NCBI GenBank assembly: GCA_001777915.1
Contig: MFFN01000004.1
Span: forward strand, 227,632-291,631
Reading direction: 5' to 3'
Length of the DNA stretch: 64,000 bases
Origin: Candidatus Edwardsbacteria bacterium RifOxyA12_full_54_48
GTDB taxonomy: Bacteria; Edwardsbacteria; AC1; EtOH8
Shown: piece by piece, positions 1-9,329 of the stretch
Numbering within the stretch: the first letter of the stretch is position 1
Layout: each line of letters opens with the position of its first letter
Program-made: the position numbers and the translations under genes
Notes under the pieces: model-generated
What the model was told of the DNA's origin: nothing
Databases searched by the model: none
Seen by the model: the letters and a program-made list of their open reading frames with translations, nothing else

Positions 1-367
1 GGGCTGTTGTTCATCGCATCAGGGCACCATGGTGTCCACGGTGGAAAACACTGAACTTCTGGGGGTTCTGCGCCGGCAGTTTTAATGACAGTCCCGCGAC
101 GGCGCATCCGCCGCCGAATGATTCAAATGGCCGGGCTGCTGGCGGAGATTCCCTCCACCGGCACCATGTAAGCCCTATAATATGACAGAAGCCCGCCGCC
201 AGCTTTACCGGAACCCATGACTTCAGGGGGGCACCACACCAAAAGAAAAAAGCCGGGCGGTAGCCCGCCGTCCCCTCGATAAAGCCGTTCATCGAGTCGG
301 AAAAATCATATCGAGATGAACGGCCACTCGGGTATCGGCGGGATAATCAAGTAACGATATTTTATTT
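1..367. other. Unassigned leader region upstream of the pilT pair
   Basis: No gene is recognised here. A 94-codon reading frame on the minus strand (11-292) has no recognisable domain and a composition like a chance frame. The stretch contains a C-G-G-G-C/G-C-C-C-G hairpin near 250-270, followed on the minus strand by a T-rich run, which could end a minus-strand transcript, and a perfect inverted repeat at 284-324 listed separately. No convincing sigma70 promoter or Shine-Dalgarno sequence precedes the pilT start at 368. Confidence 0.4.
284..324. repeat. 10-bp perfect inverted repeat before pilT
   Basis: GCCGTTCATC at 284-293 is mirrored by GATGAACGGC at 315-324 with a 21-nt spacer. It lies 44 nt before the first pilT-like gene and has no T-run after it, so an operator or mRNA hairpin is more likely than a terminator. 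Its role is inferred from position only. Confidence 0.5.
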
Positions 368-1447
368 ATGGAAGCACCGAATCCACAATTACCGCAGATG
401 GATCAGCTCATGGAGGAGCTGGTATTACGGGAGGCCTCCGACCTGCATATCCGGGTCGGGGAGCCGCCTATTTATCGCATCGGCGGAAGGCTGGTGCGCA
501 GTGAATTCCCGGTGCTGGGCGAGAACGACACCCGGACCCTGCTGTTCAGCATCATGAATGTCGAGCAGCAGAAAAGATTCGACCAGGAGCTGGAACTGGA
601 TTTCGCCTTCGGCCTGCCCGGGGTGGCCCGCTTCCGGGTGAACTCCTTCCGCCAGCGGGGCTACGCCGGCGCGGTGATGCGGGTGATCCCGCTGAAGATA
701 AAGACCATCGAGGAGTGGGGCCTGCCGGTCATCATGAAGGACCTGGCCCTGATGCCCCGCGGCCTGGTGCTGGTTACCGGCCCCACCGGATCGGGCAAAT
801 CCACCAGTCTGGCCGCCATGGTGGAGCACATCAACCAGCGGCGCCAGGCCCATATCATCACCCTGGAGGACCCCATCGAGTTCCTGTACAAGGACAGCCA
901 GTCGGTGATCGAACAGCGGGAGGTGGGGTCCGACACCCCCAGCTTCGCCTCCGGCCTGAGCCACGTGATGCGCCAGAATCCCGACGTGATCCTGGTGGGC
1001 GAGATGCGCAACTACGAGACCATGTCGCTGTCCATCGCCGCGGCCGAGACCGGCCACCTGGTGCTGGCCACTCTCCACACCACCGACGCCGCCCAGACGG
1101 TGGACCGCATCATCAACACCTATCCCCCGGAGTCCCAGGCCCAGGCCCGGGTCCAGCTGGCCACCGTGCTTCAGGCGGTGATATCCCAGGCCCTGCTTCC
1201 GGCGGTGGGCAAGAGCAAGCTGGCCGGGGCTTTCGAGATCATGCTCTGCACCCCGGCGGTCCGCAGCGTCATCCGCGACGGCAAGACCCCCCAGATATAT
1301 TCCCTGATCCAGACCGGCGCCAAGTTCGGCATGCAGAGCCTGGACCAGGCCCTCAAGGATCTGGTGCGCAGCGGCACCGTCACGCTGGACGACGCCCTGG
1401 CCAAGTCGTCCAACCCCCAGGAACTGGAACAGTCGATAGGCAGGTGA
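368..1447 (+). CDS. pilT: Type IV pilus retraction ATPase PilT-like (first copy)
   Basis: 359-aa hexameric secretion ATPase of the PilT/PilU group, which powers pilus retraction and twitching from the cytoplasmic face of the inner membrane. The N-terminal domain begins with the ASDLHIRVG motif of these proteins. The ATPase core shows Walker A G-P-T-G-S-G-K-S-T (138-146), the Asp box ITLEDPIEF (164-172), Walker B DVILVGEMR (206-214) and the His box TGHLVLATLHT (228-238). The C-terminal retraction motif (AIRNLIRE in PilT) is present as AVRSVIRDG. No PilB-type N-terminal domain is present, arguing against an extension ATPase. No clear Shine-Dalgarno sequence precedes the start. It is separated by one base from a second pilT-like gene, so the two are surely cotranscribed. 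Confidence 0.93.
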   Translation: MEAPNPQLPQMDQLMEELVLREASDLHIRVGEPPIYRIGGRLVRSEFPVLGENDTRTLLFSIMNVEQQKRFDQELELDFAFGLPGVARFRVNSFRQRGYAGAVMRVIPLKIKTIEEWGLPVIMKDLALMPRGLVLVTGPTGSGKSTSLAAMVEHINQRRQAHIITLEDPIEFLYKDSQSVIEQREVGSDTPSFASGLSHVMRQNPDVILVGEMRNYETMSLSIAAAETGHLVLATLHTTDAAQTVDRIINTYPPESQAQARVQLATVLQAVISQALLPAVGKSKLAGAFEIMLCTPAVRSVIRDGKTPQIYSLIQTGAKFGMQSLDQALKDLVRSGTVTLDDALAKSSNPQELEQSIGR

Positions 1448-1448
1448 T

Positions 1449-2534
1449 ATGCAGCTTCCCGAACTTTTATATATGATATACCAGAAGGGCGCCTCCGACC
1501 TGATTTTGAAGGTGGGGAACAAGCCCATGATGCGGCTGCAGGGAAGCCTGGTGCCGCTGGAGCTCCCCCCCCTCAATCCCGAGGACACCAAGCGTTTTGC
1601 GGTGGAGATCATGACCAAGGAGCAGCTGGAGCGTTTCCGCCGGGACAAGGAGCTGGACCTCTCCTGCTCCATCGCCAGCCTCTGCCGTTTCAGGGCCTCG
1701 GCCTTCATTCAGCGCGGGGAGTTCGGCCTGGTGTTCCGGCTGATCCCCAACAATATCCCCACCATGGATGAACTGGGCCTGCCCATCATCTCCAAGAACC
1801 TGGCCATGCGCCCCCGGGGCCTGGTGCTGGTGACCGGGCCGGCCGGCTGCGGGAAATCCACCACCATCGCCTCGATGATCAATACCCGCAACGCCAACCA
1901 GGAATGCCATATCATCACCGTCGAGGATCCCATAGAATTCGTCTATCAGGATGTCAAGGCCGAGATCAACCAACGGGAGGTGGGCAAGGACACCCTGTCA
2001 TTCACCAACGCCCTTAAGAGCGTGCTGCGCCAGGATCCCGACGTGATCGTGGTGGGGGAGATGCGGGATCTGGAGACCATCTCCCTGGCCATCACCGCGG
2101 CCGAGACCGGACACCTGGTGCTCTCCACCCTGCACACCACCGACGCCATGCAGACCATCGACCGGATAGTGGACGTCTTCCCGCCCCACCAGCAGACCCA
2201 GGTCCGGATGCAGCTTTCGGGCAACCTGCTGGGCATCATCTCCCAGGTGCTGCTGAAGCGGGCCGACGGCAACGGGCGGGTGATGGCCTACGAGATCATG
2301 ATGGTCAACAGCGCCATCCGGAACCTGATCCGGGAGGCCAAGACCTCCCAGATACCATCGGCCATCCAGATGGGCATGAAGCAGGGGATGACCACCCTCA
2401 ACCATTCCCTGGCCGACCTGGTGCGGCGCAAGATCGTCACTCCGGAAGAGGCCTTCAGCCACACCGATAACCAGGAAGACCTGAAAGCCATCCTGGCCCG
2501 GCCGGGGCCGGCGGCGCCGGCCCCCGCAAAGTAA
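1449..2534 (+). CDS. pilT: Type IV pilus retraction ATPase PilT-like (second copy)
   Basis: 361-aa paralogue of the preceding gene. It keeps ASDLILKVG near the N-terminus, Walker A G-P-A-G-C-G-K-S-T (130-138), ITVEDPIEF, DVIVVGEMR and TGHLVLSTLHTTDAMQT, and it carries the exact PilT motif AIRNLIRE, which the first copy has only in altered form. On this basis the second copy may be the PilT proper and the first a PilU-like accessory retraction motor; this is inference. AGGTG upstream of the ATG serves as ribosome-binding site within the end of the first gene. The C-terminus is a short Pro/Ala tail (PGPAAPAPAK). A strong hairpin with a T-run follows at 2558-2592. Confidence 0.93.
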   Translation: MQLPELLYMIYQKGASDLILKVGNKPMMRLQGSLVPLELPPLNPEDTKRFAVEIMTKEQLERFRRDKELDLSCSIASLCRFRASAFIQRGEFGLVFRLIPNNIPTMDELGLPIISKNLAMRPRGLVLVTGPAGCGKSTTIASMINTRNANQECHIITVEDPIEFVYQDVKAEINQREVGKDTLSFTNALKSVLRQDPDVIVVGEMRDLETISLAITAAETGHLVLSTLHTTDAMQTIDRIVDVFPPHQQTQVRMQLSGNLLGIISQVLLKRADGNGRVMAYEIMMVNSAIRNLIREAKTSQIPSAIQMGMKQGMTTLNHSLADLVRRKIVTPEEAFSHTDNQEDLKAILARPGPAAPAPAK

Positions 2535-2557
2535 CAATAAGAACGCATCCATATTTT

Positions 2558-2592
2558 CGCAAGGCTGGTGAAGTTATCAGCCTTGCGTTTTG
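2558..2592 (+). terminator. Rho-independent terminator after the pilT pair
   Basis: CGCAAGGCTG (2558-2567) pairs with CAGCCTTGCG (2578-2587), a perfect 10-bp stem with a 10-nt loop, followed by TTTT. It separates the pilT pair from the radical SAM gene. Confidence 0.8.
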
Positions 2593-2608
2593 GCTTAAAG
2601 GGTAGGAA

Positions 2609-3793
2609 ATGAAAGCTTCCCGCTACAACCACATCGTCTGGCGCCGCAACCTGCCGCAGCTGCTGTACAATTCCTGGCACCACCGGTTTTTGGAATTGGA
2701 CAACTCCCAGTCGGCGGTCTACGGAGGGCTGTCTCTGCCCCTGACCTATAACCTGATCAACCAGAAGGATCCGTCGGTAGCCAAACTGATGGCCGGGCTG
2801 GCCAAAATGGAATTCCTGATAGATGATAACCGCGACGAGCTGAAACAGATCGAGCTGCTGAGCCAGCTGCACCGTTTCGACCGCAGCCGGCTGGAGCTGT
2901 GGATATGCCCCACCACCCGCTGCGACCAGAACTGCCCCGGCTGTCCCCATCAGGACAGCCGTTCCGACCTGTCGGCCTTAGGCCTGGAGAAGATATTCCG
3001 GCTGATCTCCGGGCGGACGCCGGGCCTGAAGCAGCTGGGCATCAACTGGTGGGGCGGCCAGCCGGCCCTGGCCTGGAAGATGGTGCTGGAGTTCGATAAA
3101 AAACTGGACTTGCTGGCGCGGCAATTTGGCTTCGAATATTCCTACCGCACCATCGGCAGCGGCGGCGGCCCGGCCAATCGATTGACCGCCCTTTCCCGGG
3201 AGAACGAATTATATCTGAATATCGAATCGGTCGATCTTGACAACCTGCCTGCAGCCCCGACTGTTCTGCTGGGGGACATCGCCGGCATCTCAAAAAGAAA
3301 GGATCAACTTCCCCGGGGATCACGGATCAGATTCATAAAAAATATCCCCGGGGGGGAACTCTGCCGGAATGTCAACCAATTGTGCCACAGCGCGCCAAAT
3401 CTGGAGGACGAGGAGGTGGGGGAGATCAACCGCCTGCTGGAAGCCGGCTTCACGGTTGAGAACCTGCCCCGCCCAAAACTGGTGTCCTGCCAGGCAACCG
3501 ACCCCCAAAGCTTCATAATCGACGCCGCCGGGAACAGCTATAAATGCTGGGAGGATCTAGGCGTTCCGGAGAAAATGCTGGCGGAGAATACCGATGATCC
3601 GCTGGCCCCCCAGAATTTCCGCTGGCTGGACTGGGACCCTTACCACGAGGCCCACTGCCGGCTGTGTAATATACTGCCCTGGTGCCTGGGCGGCTGCCGG
3701 GCCAGGCCGCCGGATGCCGACTGCAGCCAGTGGCACTATGCCCTTAGAGAGATGCTGTCCCTGGCCGCGGCGGCCAATCAGAAGGGGGCCTGA
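2609..3793 (+). CDS. Radical SAM/SPASM domain protein, substrate unknown
   Basis: 394 aa. The radical SAM cluster motif is Cys105-x3-Cys109-x2-Cys112 (CDQNCPGC), followed by a GGQP motif (149-152) in place of the usual GGEP. A C-terminal SPASM-like region carries Cys294, Cys313, Cys350, Cys353, Cys359, Cys363 and Cys372 (CRLCNILPWCLGGC), which would bind auxiliary Fe-S clusters. Such proteins modify ribosomally made peptides or act as anaerobic sulfatase maturases. No precursor peptide or sulfatase gene lies next to it. About 100 N-terminal residues precede the cluster motif and resemble no domain I can name. The gene stands alone between two terminators. The stop codon lies inside the stem of the downstream terminator. 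Confidence 0.85.
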   Translation: MKASRYNHIVWRRNLPQLLYNSWHHRFLELDNSQSAVYGGLSLPLTYNLINQKDPSVAKLMAGLAKMEFLIDDNRDELKQIELLSQLHRFDRSRLELWICPTTRCDQNCPGCPHQDSRSDLSALGLEKIFRLISGRTPGLKQLGINWWGGQPALAWKMVLEFDKKLDLLARQFGFEYSYRTIGSGGGPANRLTALSRENELYLNIESVDLDNLPAAPTVLLGDIAGISKRKDQLPRGSRIRFIKNIPGGELCRNVNQLCHSAPNLEDEEVGEINRLLEAGFTVENLPRPKLVSCQATDPQSFIIDAAGNSYKCWEDLGVPEKMLAENTDDPLAPQNFRWLDWDPYHEAHCRLCNILPWCLGGCRARPPDADCSQWHYALREMLSLAAAANQKGA

Positions 3794-3816
3794 AAATTTT
3801 CAGGCCCCCTTCTTTC
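3781..3816 (+). terminator. Perfect 32-nt palindromic terminator overlapping the radical SAM stop
   Basis: Positions 3781-3812 form a perfect palindrome with arms GAAGGGGGCCTGAAAA and its exact complement, followed by TTTC. The TGA stop of the radical SAM gene (3791-3793) is within the left arm. The convergent TPR gene ends 14 nt further on, so it may serve both strands, although the T-run is better on the plus strand. Confidence 0.8.
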
Positions 3817-3825
3817 ATCCCCCGG

Positions 3826-4527
3826 TCATTTCCCCTTGTCCATCAAAGCCAGGTAGGTCTTCACCCGGATGTTATTGGGATCGATCTCCAGGCACTTATC
3901 CCACTGCTGGCGGGCCAGCTCCTTCTGGTCGTCCTTCAGATAGGCCACCCCCAGCAGGATCATGGCCTCGATGTAATTGGGGTTGGAGGACAGGATGATC
4001 TCTATCTCGTCTATGGTCTTGTGAAAATTGTTCAGGCTCAGATAGCTCTTGGCCAGCCGGAGCCGGATGTCGGGGTAATGGGGATTGATGCTCAGGGCCT
4101 TGCCGAATTCCTCCACCGCCTCGTAATGATAACCGATATCGCTGTAGGTGATCCCCAGCTTGGTGTGGGTCTCGGCCAGCCGGTTGCGGATGCTGAGGGT
4201 CAGCCCGTCCTTGATATCCTCGGCCTCCGAGGCCTTGTTGAAGTATTTGACCGCCTCCTCATAGCGCCCCAGTTCGTTCAGGCTGATGGCCAGGTTCAGG
4301 TAGGCCTCCACATAGCGGGGATTGAGCTCGATGGCGGCATGAAAGGACTTGACCGCCTCCTCGAACTGTCCGTTGAAATGGTAGGACATTCCCAGCTGGT
4401 TGTGGAGGTCCGGAAACTTGGGCGAAAGTTTTATCGCCCGCTTCAATTCCTGGCTGGCCTCTCCATAGCGGCCCTTGGAGAAGAGTTCCAGGCCTGACTT
4501 GTAGTGTTGTTCGGTTTCGAATTCCAT
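3826..4527 (-). CDS. Tetratricopeptide repeat protein
   Basis: 233-aa protein built almost entirely of TPR units (for example GLELFSKGRYGEASQELKRA and the LNPRYVEAYLNLAISLNELG type), about six helix-turn-helix repeats covering residues 5-228. There is no signal peptide or membrane segment, so a cytoplasmic scaffold role is likely; the partner is unknown. The ATG at 4527 is chosen because AGAGGTG lies just upstream. A longer frame starting with TTG at 4557 has no such site and adds only ten residues. It is convergent with the radical SAM gene and divergent from tex. Confidence 0.85.
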   Translation of the reverse strand: MEFETEQHYKSGLELFSKGRYGEASQELKRAIKLSPKFPDLHNQLGMSYHFNGQFEEAVKSFHAAIELNPRYVEAYLNLAISLNELGRYEEAVKYFNKASEAEDIKDGLTLSIRNRLAETHTKLGITYSDIGYHYEAVEEFGKALSINPHYPDIRLRLAKSYLSLNNFHKTIDEIEIILSSNPNYIEAMILLGVAYLKDDQKELARQQWDKCLEIDPNNIRVKTYLALMDKGK

Positions 4528-4666
4528 TTTCACCTCTTCGGGATGGTTTATCGTCAAAGGCTCCGGATGCAGATAATGTCATAAATGTAACCCAAAAACC
4601 TGAAATTATCAAGAAGTATTTTCAATCGCTGATGTTTTCCTTGGTGAAATCGGCGCCAAAATGGAT

Positions 4667-4672
4667 TATAAT
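4667..4672 (+). promoter_or_regulatory. Perfect -10 box upstream of tex
   Basis: TATAAT at 4667-4672 is a perfect -10 hexamer. The best -35 candidate is TTGGTG at 4641-4646 with an overlong 20-nt spacer, so the -35 part is doubtful. Transcription would begin near 4679, giving tex a leader of about 26 nt. Confidence 0.5.
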
Positions 4673-4704
4673 CATAAGATGGCAAATATAATACGAAAGG
4701 CGCT

Positions 4705-6879
<2,175 letters not shown>

Positions 6880-6941
6880 ATACACCAAAATAACAGATTT
6901 ATGTTTTCGTGTGTTTCGTGGGTATAAAAAGGAGTTTGTTT

Positions 6942-7361
6942 ATGCTATCATACCGGAAAGAGCTTTGGTTCAACGTCCCCTCCCGCCGGGGGTTTGTCAA
7001 CATCACCGGGCAGGTGGAGGAATGCCTAAAGGAAAGCGGGATCAAGGAGGGCCTGTGCCTGGTCAATGCCATGCACATCACCGCCAGTGTTTTTATAAAT
7101 GATGACGAGGGCGGCCTGCACCAGGACTATGAGAGTTGGCTGGAGACCCTGGCCCCCCATGAGCCGACCTCCCGGTATCTGCATAATCGGACCGGCGAGG
7201 ACAACGGCGACGCCCATCTCAAAAGGCAGGTCATGGGCCGGGAGGTAACGGTGGCCGTCACCAAGGGCCAGCTGGATTTCGGCCCCTGGGAGCAGATATT
7301 TTACGGCGAGTTTGATGGAAGAAGAAGCAAAAGAGTGCTGGTAAAAATAATTGGAGAATAA
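6942..7361 (+). CDS. YjbQ/UPF0047 family protein
   Basis: 139 aa. Family hallmarks are the N-terminal phrase [13 protein letters not shown], the central [15 protein letters not shown] with its conserved His, the [10 protein letters not shown]-like segment (here [14 protein letters not shown]) and the C-terminal QIFYGEFDG. Members are small barrel-like proteins; some have weak thiamine-phosphate synthase activity, but the physiological role is not settled. The start at 6942 is taken because AAGGAG lies 8 nt upstream; an in-frame upstream start at 6909 has no such site. It is immediately followed by the deoxyribosyltransferase-like gene. Confidence 0.88.
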   Translation: MLSYRKELWFNVPSRRGFVNITGQVEECLKESGIKEGLCLVNAMHITASVFINDDEGGLHQDYESWLETLAPHEPTSRYLHNRTGEDNGDAHLKRQVMGREVTVAVTKGQLDFGPWEQIFYGEFDGRRSKRVLVKIIGE

Positions 7362-7808
7362 ATGAAATTCTATGTTGCTGCATATGTCCGTGAAAAAAGA
7401 CGTGTGAAAGATATCTGCCGGTCATTGGAGTTATTGGGGCATAAAATAACCGTTGATTGGACAAAGGACGAAGCACCCAAACTGAAAGACCGTTCCATAT
7501 TTTCCAAAGACGTCAGGCGCGTCGCCGTACGTGACATGAAGGGCGTGCTGGATTGTGATATATTTATCATTTTGTCCGATCCGGTCCATGGACGAGCTAA
7601 ATACGTGGAATTAGGTGCCGCTATCGCCTCCTTTGAAAAAAACAGGCGTCCTTTGATATATGCTTTGGGCAAGACATCCGACCAGACGGTTTTTTATTAT
7701 CATCCAGTCGTAAAAAGAGTGAAAACCCTTGATGATATAATTTGTAACATCAGACAAAGCAAAGAAAAAACAAGGTCAACAAAACAAAGCGAGGTAAGTC
7801 ATGAGTAG
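7362..7808 (+). CDS. Nucleoside 2-deoxyribosyltransferase-like protein
   Basis: 148 aa with a Rossmann-like layout. It opens with a beta strand (KFYVAAYV), followed by helix, HKITVDW and then an AVRDMKGVLDCDIFIILSD strand. The segment RAKYVELGAAIA matches the catalytic GxxxELG region of nucleoside 2-deoxyribosyltransferases, with Glu83 as the likely nucleophile. The fold is shared with nucleotide-sensing domains, so a nucleotide glycohydrolase role is also possible. The start directly abuts the previous stop (7361), and its 3' end overlaps the lipocalin start by 8 nt, so the three genes form one transcript. Confidence 0.65.
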   Translation: MKFYVAAYVREKRRVKDICRSLELLGHKITVDWTKDEAPKLKDRSIFSKDVRRVAVRDMKGVLDCDIFIILSDPVHGRAKYVELGAAIASFEKNRRPLIYALGKTSDQTVFYYHPVVKRVKTLDDIICNIRQSKEKTRSTKQSEVSHE

Positions 7809-8337
7809 ATTCGAATTGGCCATATCCCTCTGTCTTTTCATTGCGGCAGCAGGATTATATGCCCAAAAGCGGGAATTACCGCGCCTGCAGGCCGTCCCCA
7901 AGGTTGATCTCAACCGCTACCTGGGCACCTGGTACGAGATCGCCACCATCCCCCAGCGTTTTCAGAAGGGCTGCACCGCCGTCTCGGCCACCTACACCCT
8001 GCGCCCGGACGGCAAGATCAGCGTGCTCAACGAATGCTGCAAGGATTCCCTCAACGGGAGATACAAGGCCGCCAAGGGCAAGGCCTGGGTGACAGACACG
8101 CTGACCAATGCCAAACTCAAGGTCCAATTCTTCTGGCCCTTCTCCGGAGCCTACTGGATAATCGAACTGGACAGCAACTACCAATATGCGGTGGTGGGCC
8201 ATCCCAACCGGAATTACCTGTGGATACTGTCCCGCAGCCGGAAAATGGCCGATGTCCTGTACAACGACCTGATGGAGAGGATAAAGAACCACGGCTACCA
8301 ACTGGCAGGGATCGTCAAAACACCCCAGCCGGAGTGA
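7801..8337 (+). CDS. blc: Bacterial lipocalin (Blc-like)
   Basis: 178 aa. An N-terminal signal peptide (about 1-21, ending LYA before Gln) has no lipobox Cys, so unlike Escherichia Blc it is probably soluble in the periplasm rather than a lipoprotein. The lipocalin signature G-T-W-Y-E-I-A is at 42-48, followed by the RFQKGC and SVLNECC segments and the C-terminal LWILSRSRKM strand. Lipocalins of this class bind lysolipids and fatty acids and are linked to membrane maintenance. Its start overlaps the upstream gene by 8 nt. Confidence 0.9.
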   Translation: MSRFELAISLCLFIAAAGLYAQKRELPRLQAVPKVDLNRYLGTWYEIATIPQRFQKGCTAVSATYTLRPDGKISVLNECCKDSLNGRYKAAKGKAWVTDTLTNAKLKVQFFWPFSGAYWIIELDSNYQYAVVGHPNRNYLWILSRSRKMADVLYNDLMERIKNHGYQLAGIVKTPQPE

Positions 8338-8348
8338 GAGAACATTAA

Positions 8349-8382
8349 AAAAAGAGCAGACATGATCGCCTGCTCTTTTTTT
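8349..8382 (+). terminator. Terminator after the lipocalin gene
   Basis: AAAAAGAGCAG pairs with CTGCTCTTTTT around a 10-nt loop, ending in seven T. It closes the tex-to-lipocalin unit. Confidence 0.85.
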
Positions 8383-8437
8383 ATTTTACCAGGGACCTCC
8401 GGTCACCCTGAGAATTGCCGCCGGCTTGTCAAATCGA

Positions 8438-8457
8438 ATGGGTGGCAGGCTCTCCTA
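8438..8457 (-). repeat. Decayed end of the palindromic element abutting a stop
   Basis: On the minus strand the stop TAG of the GIN gene runs straight into GGAGAGCCTGC, matching the arm-plus-extension (GGAGAG...CCTGCACTGAG) seen in the elements at 28659 and 44431. Only one end of the element is recognisable, so this is a fragment. Confidence 0.4.
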
Positions 8458-9174
8458 TTCCCTATGCACCCGGCCCACTCCGCTCACATTCTTTGTCACC
8501 ACCTTGGGGCTTCCCTGATAACCGACATCACCGCTGCCGGCAATGTTGACGGTCAATTCCTGGCTGGCATTCACCCGGCAGTCGCCGGCCCCGCTGATCC
8601 TTACGGAAGCCTTCCGGCTGGCCAGATCACTGGCGGAGATATCTCCCGCACCGTCTATTGAGATATCAAAATTTTCGGCAGTCCCTTTAAGCTTTATATC
8701 CCCGGCTCCATTGATTGTTGCGGCAACATCCCCGGCCTCCAGCTCCAGTTCGACATCCCCCGCCCCGTTAACCATCAAACTGAAATTCCCGGTTTTGATC
8801 CGGTTCTGGCCAGCCACATCGGCCGCTCCGTTGATGCACAGCTCCTTCAGCTCCGGCAGGGTGAGGTGGATCTTGCGGGCTTTGCTTTTGAATAGGCCTA
8901 TTCGTATCCGGGGCTTTCTGTCGGACACCACCAGCAGGCCGTCCTTAACTTCAGTCAGGATGTTTTCCAGCACCTCCGGCTCGGCCTCTATCCGCAGGCT
9001 GTATTCCTTGTCCTGGGTTATGTACAGGTCATAAGCGCCGTTAACCTGTATCTTATCAAAGCCGGAGACATCCCTGCTCTGGCTGATAGTCTGGCCGGCA
9101 TGGGCCATGGCCGAAATCAATGCCAGACAGACGACGATCAGCCCGGCGGCCGGCTTGAAATTTAACCCCTTCAT
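8455..9174 (-). CDS. Secreted head-GIN domain (DUF2807) protein
   Basis: 239 aa. A signal peptide (KPAAGLIVVCLALISAMAHAG) precedes a right-handed beta-helix-like domain of the putative auto-transporter adhesin head GIN family. The GIN hallmark is visible as repeated INGAGD/ISGAGD/IAGSGDV turns (residues about 125-225). Family members are exported; molecular function is unknown, with roles in surface attachment or envelope sensing proposed. The start at 9174 is preceded by AAGGAG; a longer in-frame start at 9258 is rejected because it would place 28 charged residues before the signal peptide. It is divergent from the GH13 gene. Confidence 0.85.
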   Translation of the reverse strand: MKGLNFKPAAGLIVVCLALISAMAHAGQTISQSRDVSGFDKIQVNGAYDLYITQDKEYSLRIEAEPEVLENILTEVKDGLLVVSDRKPRIRIGLFKSKARKIHLTLPELKELCINGAADVAGQNRIKTGNFSLMVNGAGDVELELEAGDVAATINGAGDIKLKGTAENFDISIDGAGDISASDLASRKASVRISGAGDCRVNASQELTVNIAGSGDVGYQGSPKVVTKNVSGVGRVHRE

Positions 9175-9262
9175 TTTACGCTCCTTATAAATATTTATGG
9201 GTTGATATCCGTTAGATATTACGAGATACACCTTTTTAAGTTTCATTTTGTTGAGCAACCTC

Positions 9263-9290
9263 TTATTTGACTTTGAACAAAATCAAATAA
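9263..9290. repeat. 8-bp inverted repeat in the GIN/GH13 divergent region
   Basis: TTATTTGA (9263-9270) and TCAAATAA (9283-9290) form a perfect dyad ending 4 nt before the -35 box of the GH13 promoter. It could be an operator for either divergent gene; this is inferred from position. Confidence 0.4.
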
Positions 9291-9294
9291 TAAA

Positions 9295-9323
9295 TTGAAA
9301 AAAACCGGACAAAGTGCTATCAT
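9295..9323 (+). promoter_or_regulatory. Sigma70 promoter for a leaderless GH13 mRNA
   Basis: TTGAAA (9295-9300), 17-nt spacer, TATCAT (9318-9323). The ATG starts at 9330, six bases after the -10 box, where transcription would be expected to begin. No Shine-Dalgarno sequence is present. Confidence 0.75.
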
Positions 9324-9329
9324 AATCGC

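Noticed and set aside
60-240. Minus-strand resemblance to a cobalamin riboswitch (GGTGCC ... GAGGGAATC ... CGCGGGACTGT)
   Set aside because: The conserved inner boxes (GGTGNNAATTCC and GCCACTG-like parts) are missing and no B12 gene follows, so the match is superficial.
11-292. 94-codon open frame on the minus strand
   Set aside because: No ribosome-binding site, no domain, chance-like composition.
425-1708. 427-codon frame antisense to the pilT pair
   Set aside because: It is a shadow of high-GC coding sequence on the other strand; the plus-strand proteins show full ATPase motifs.
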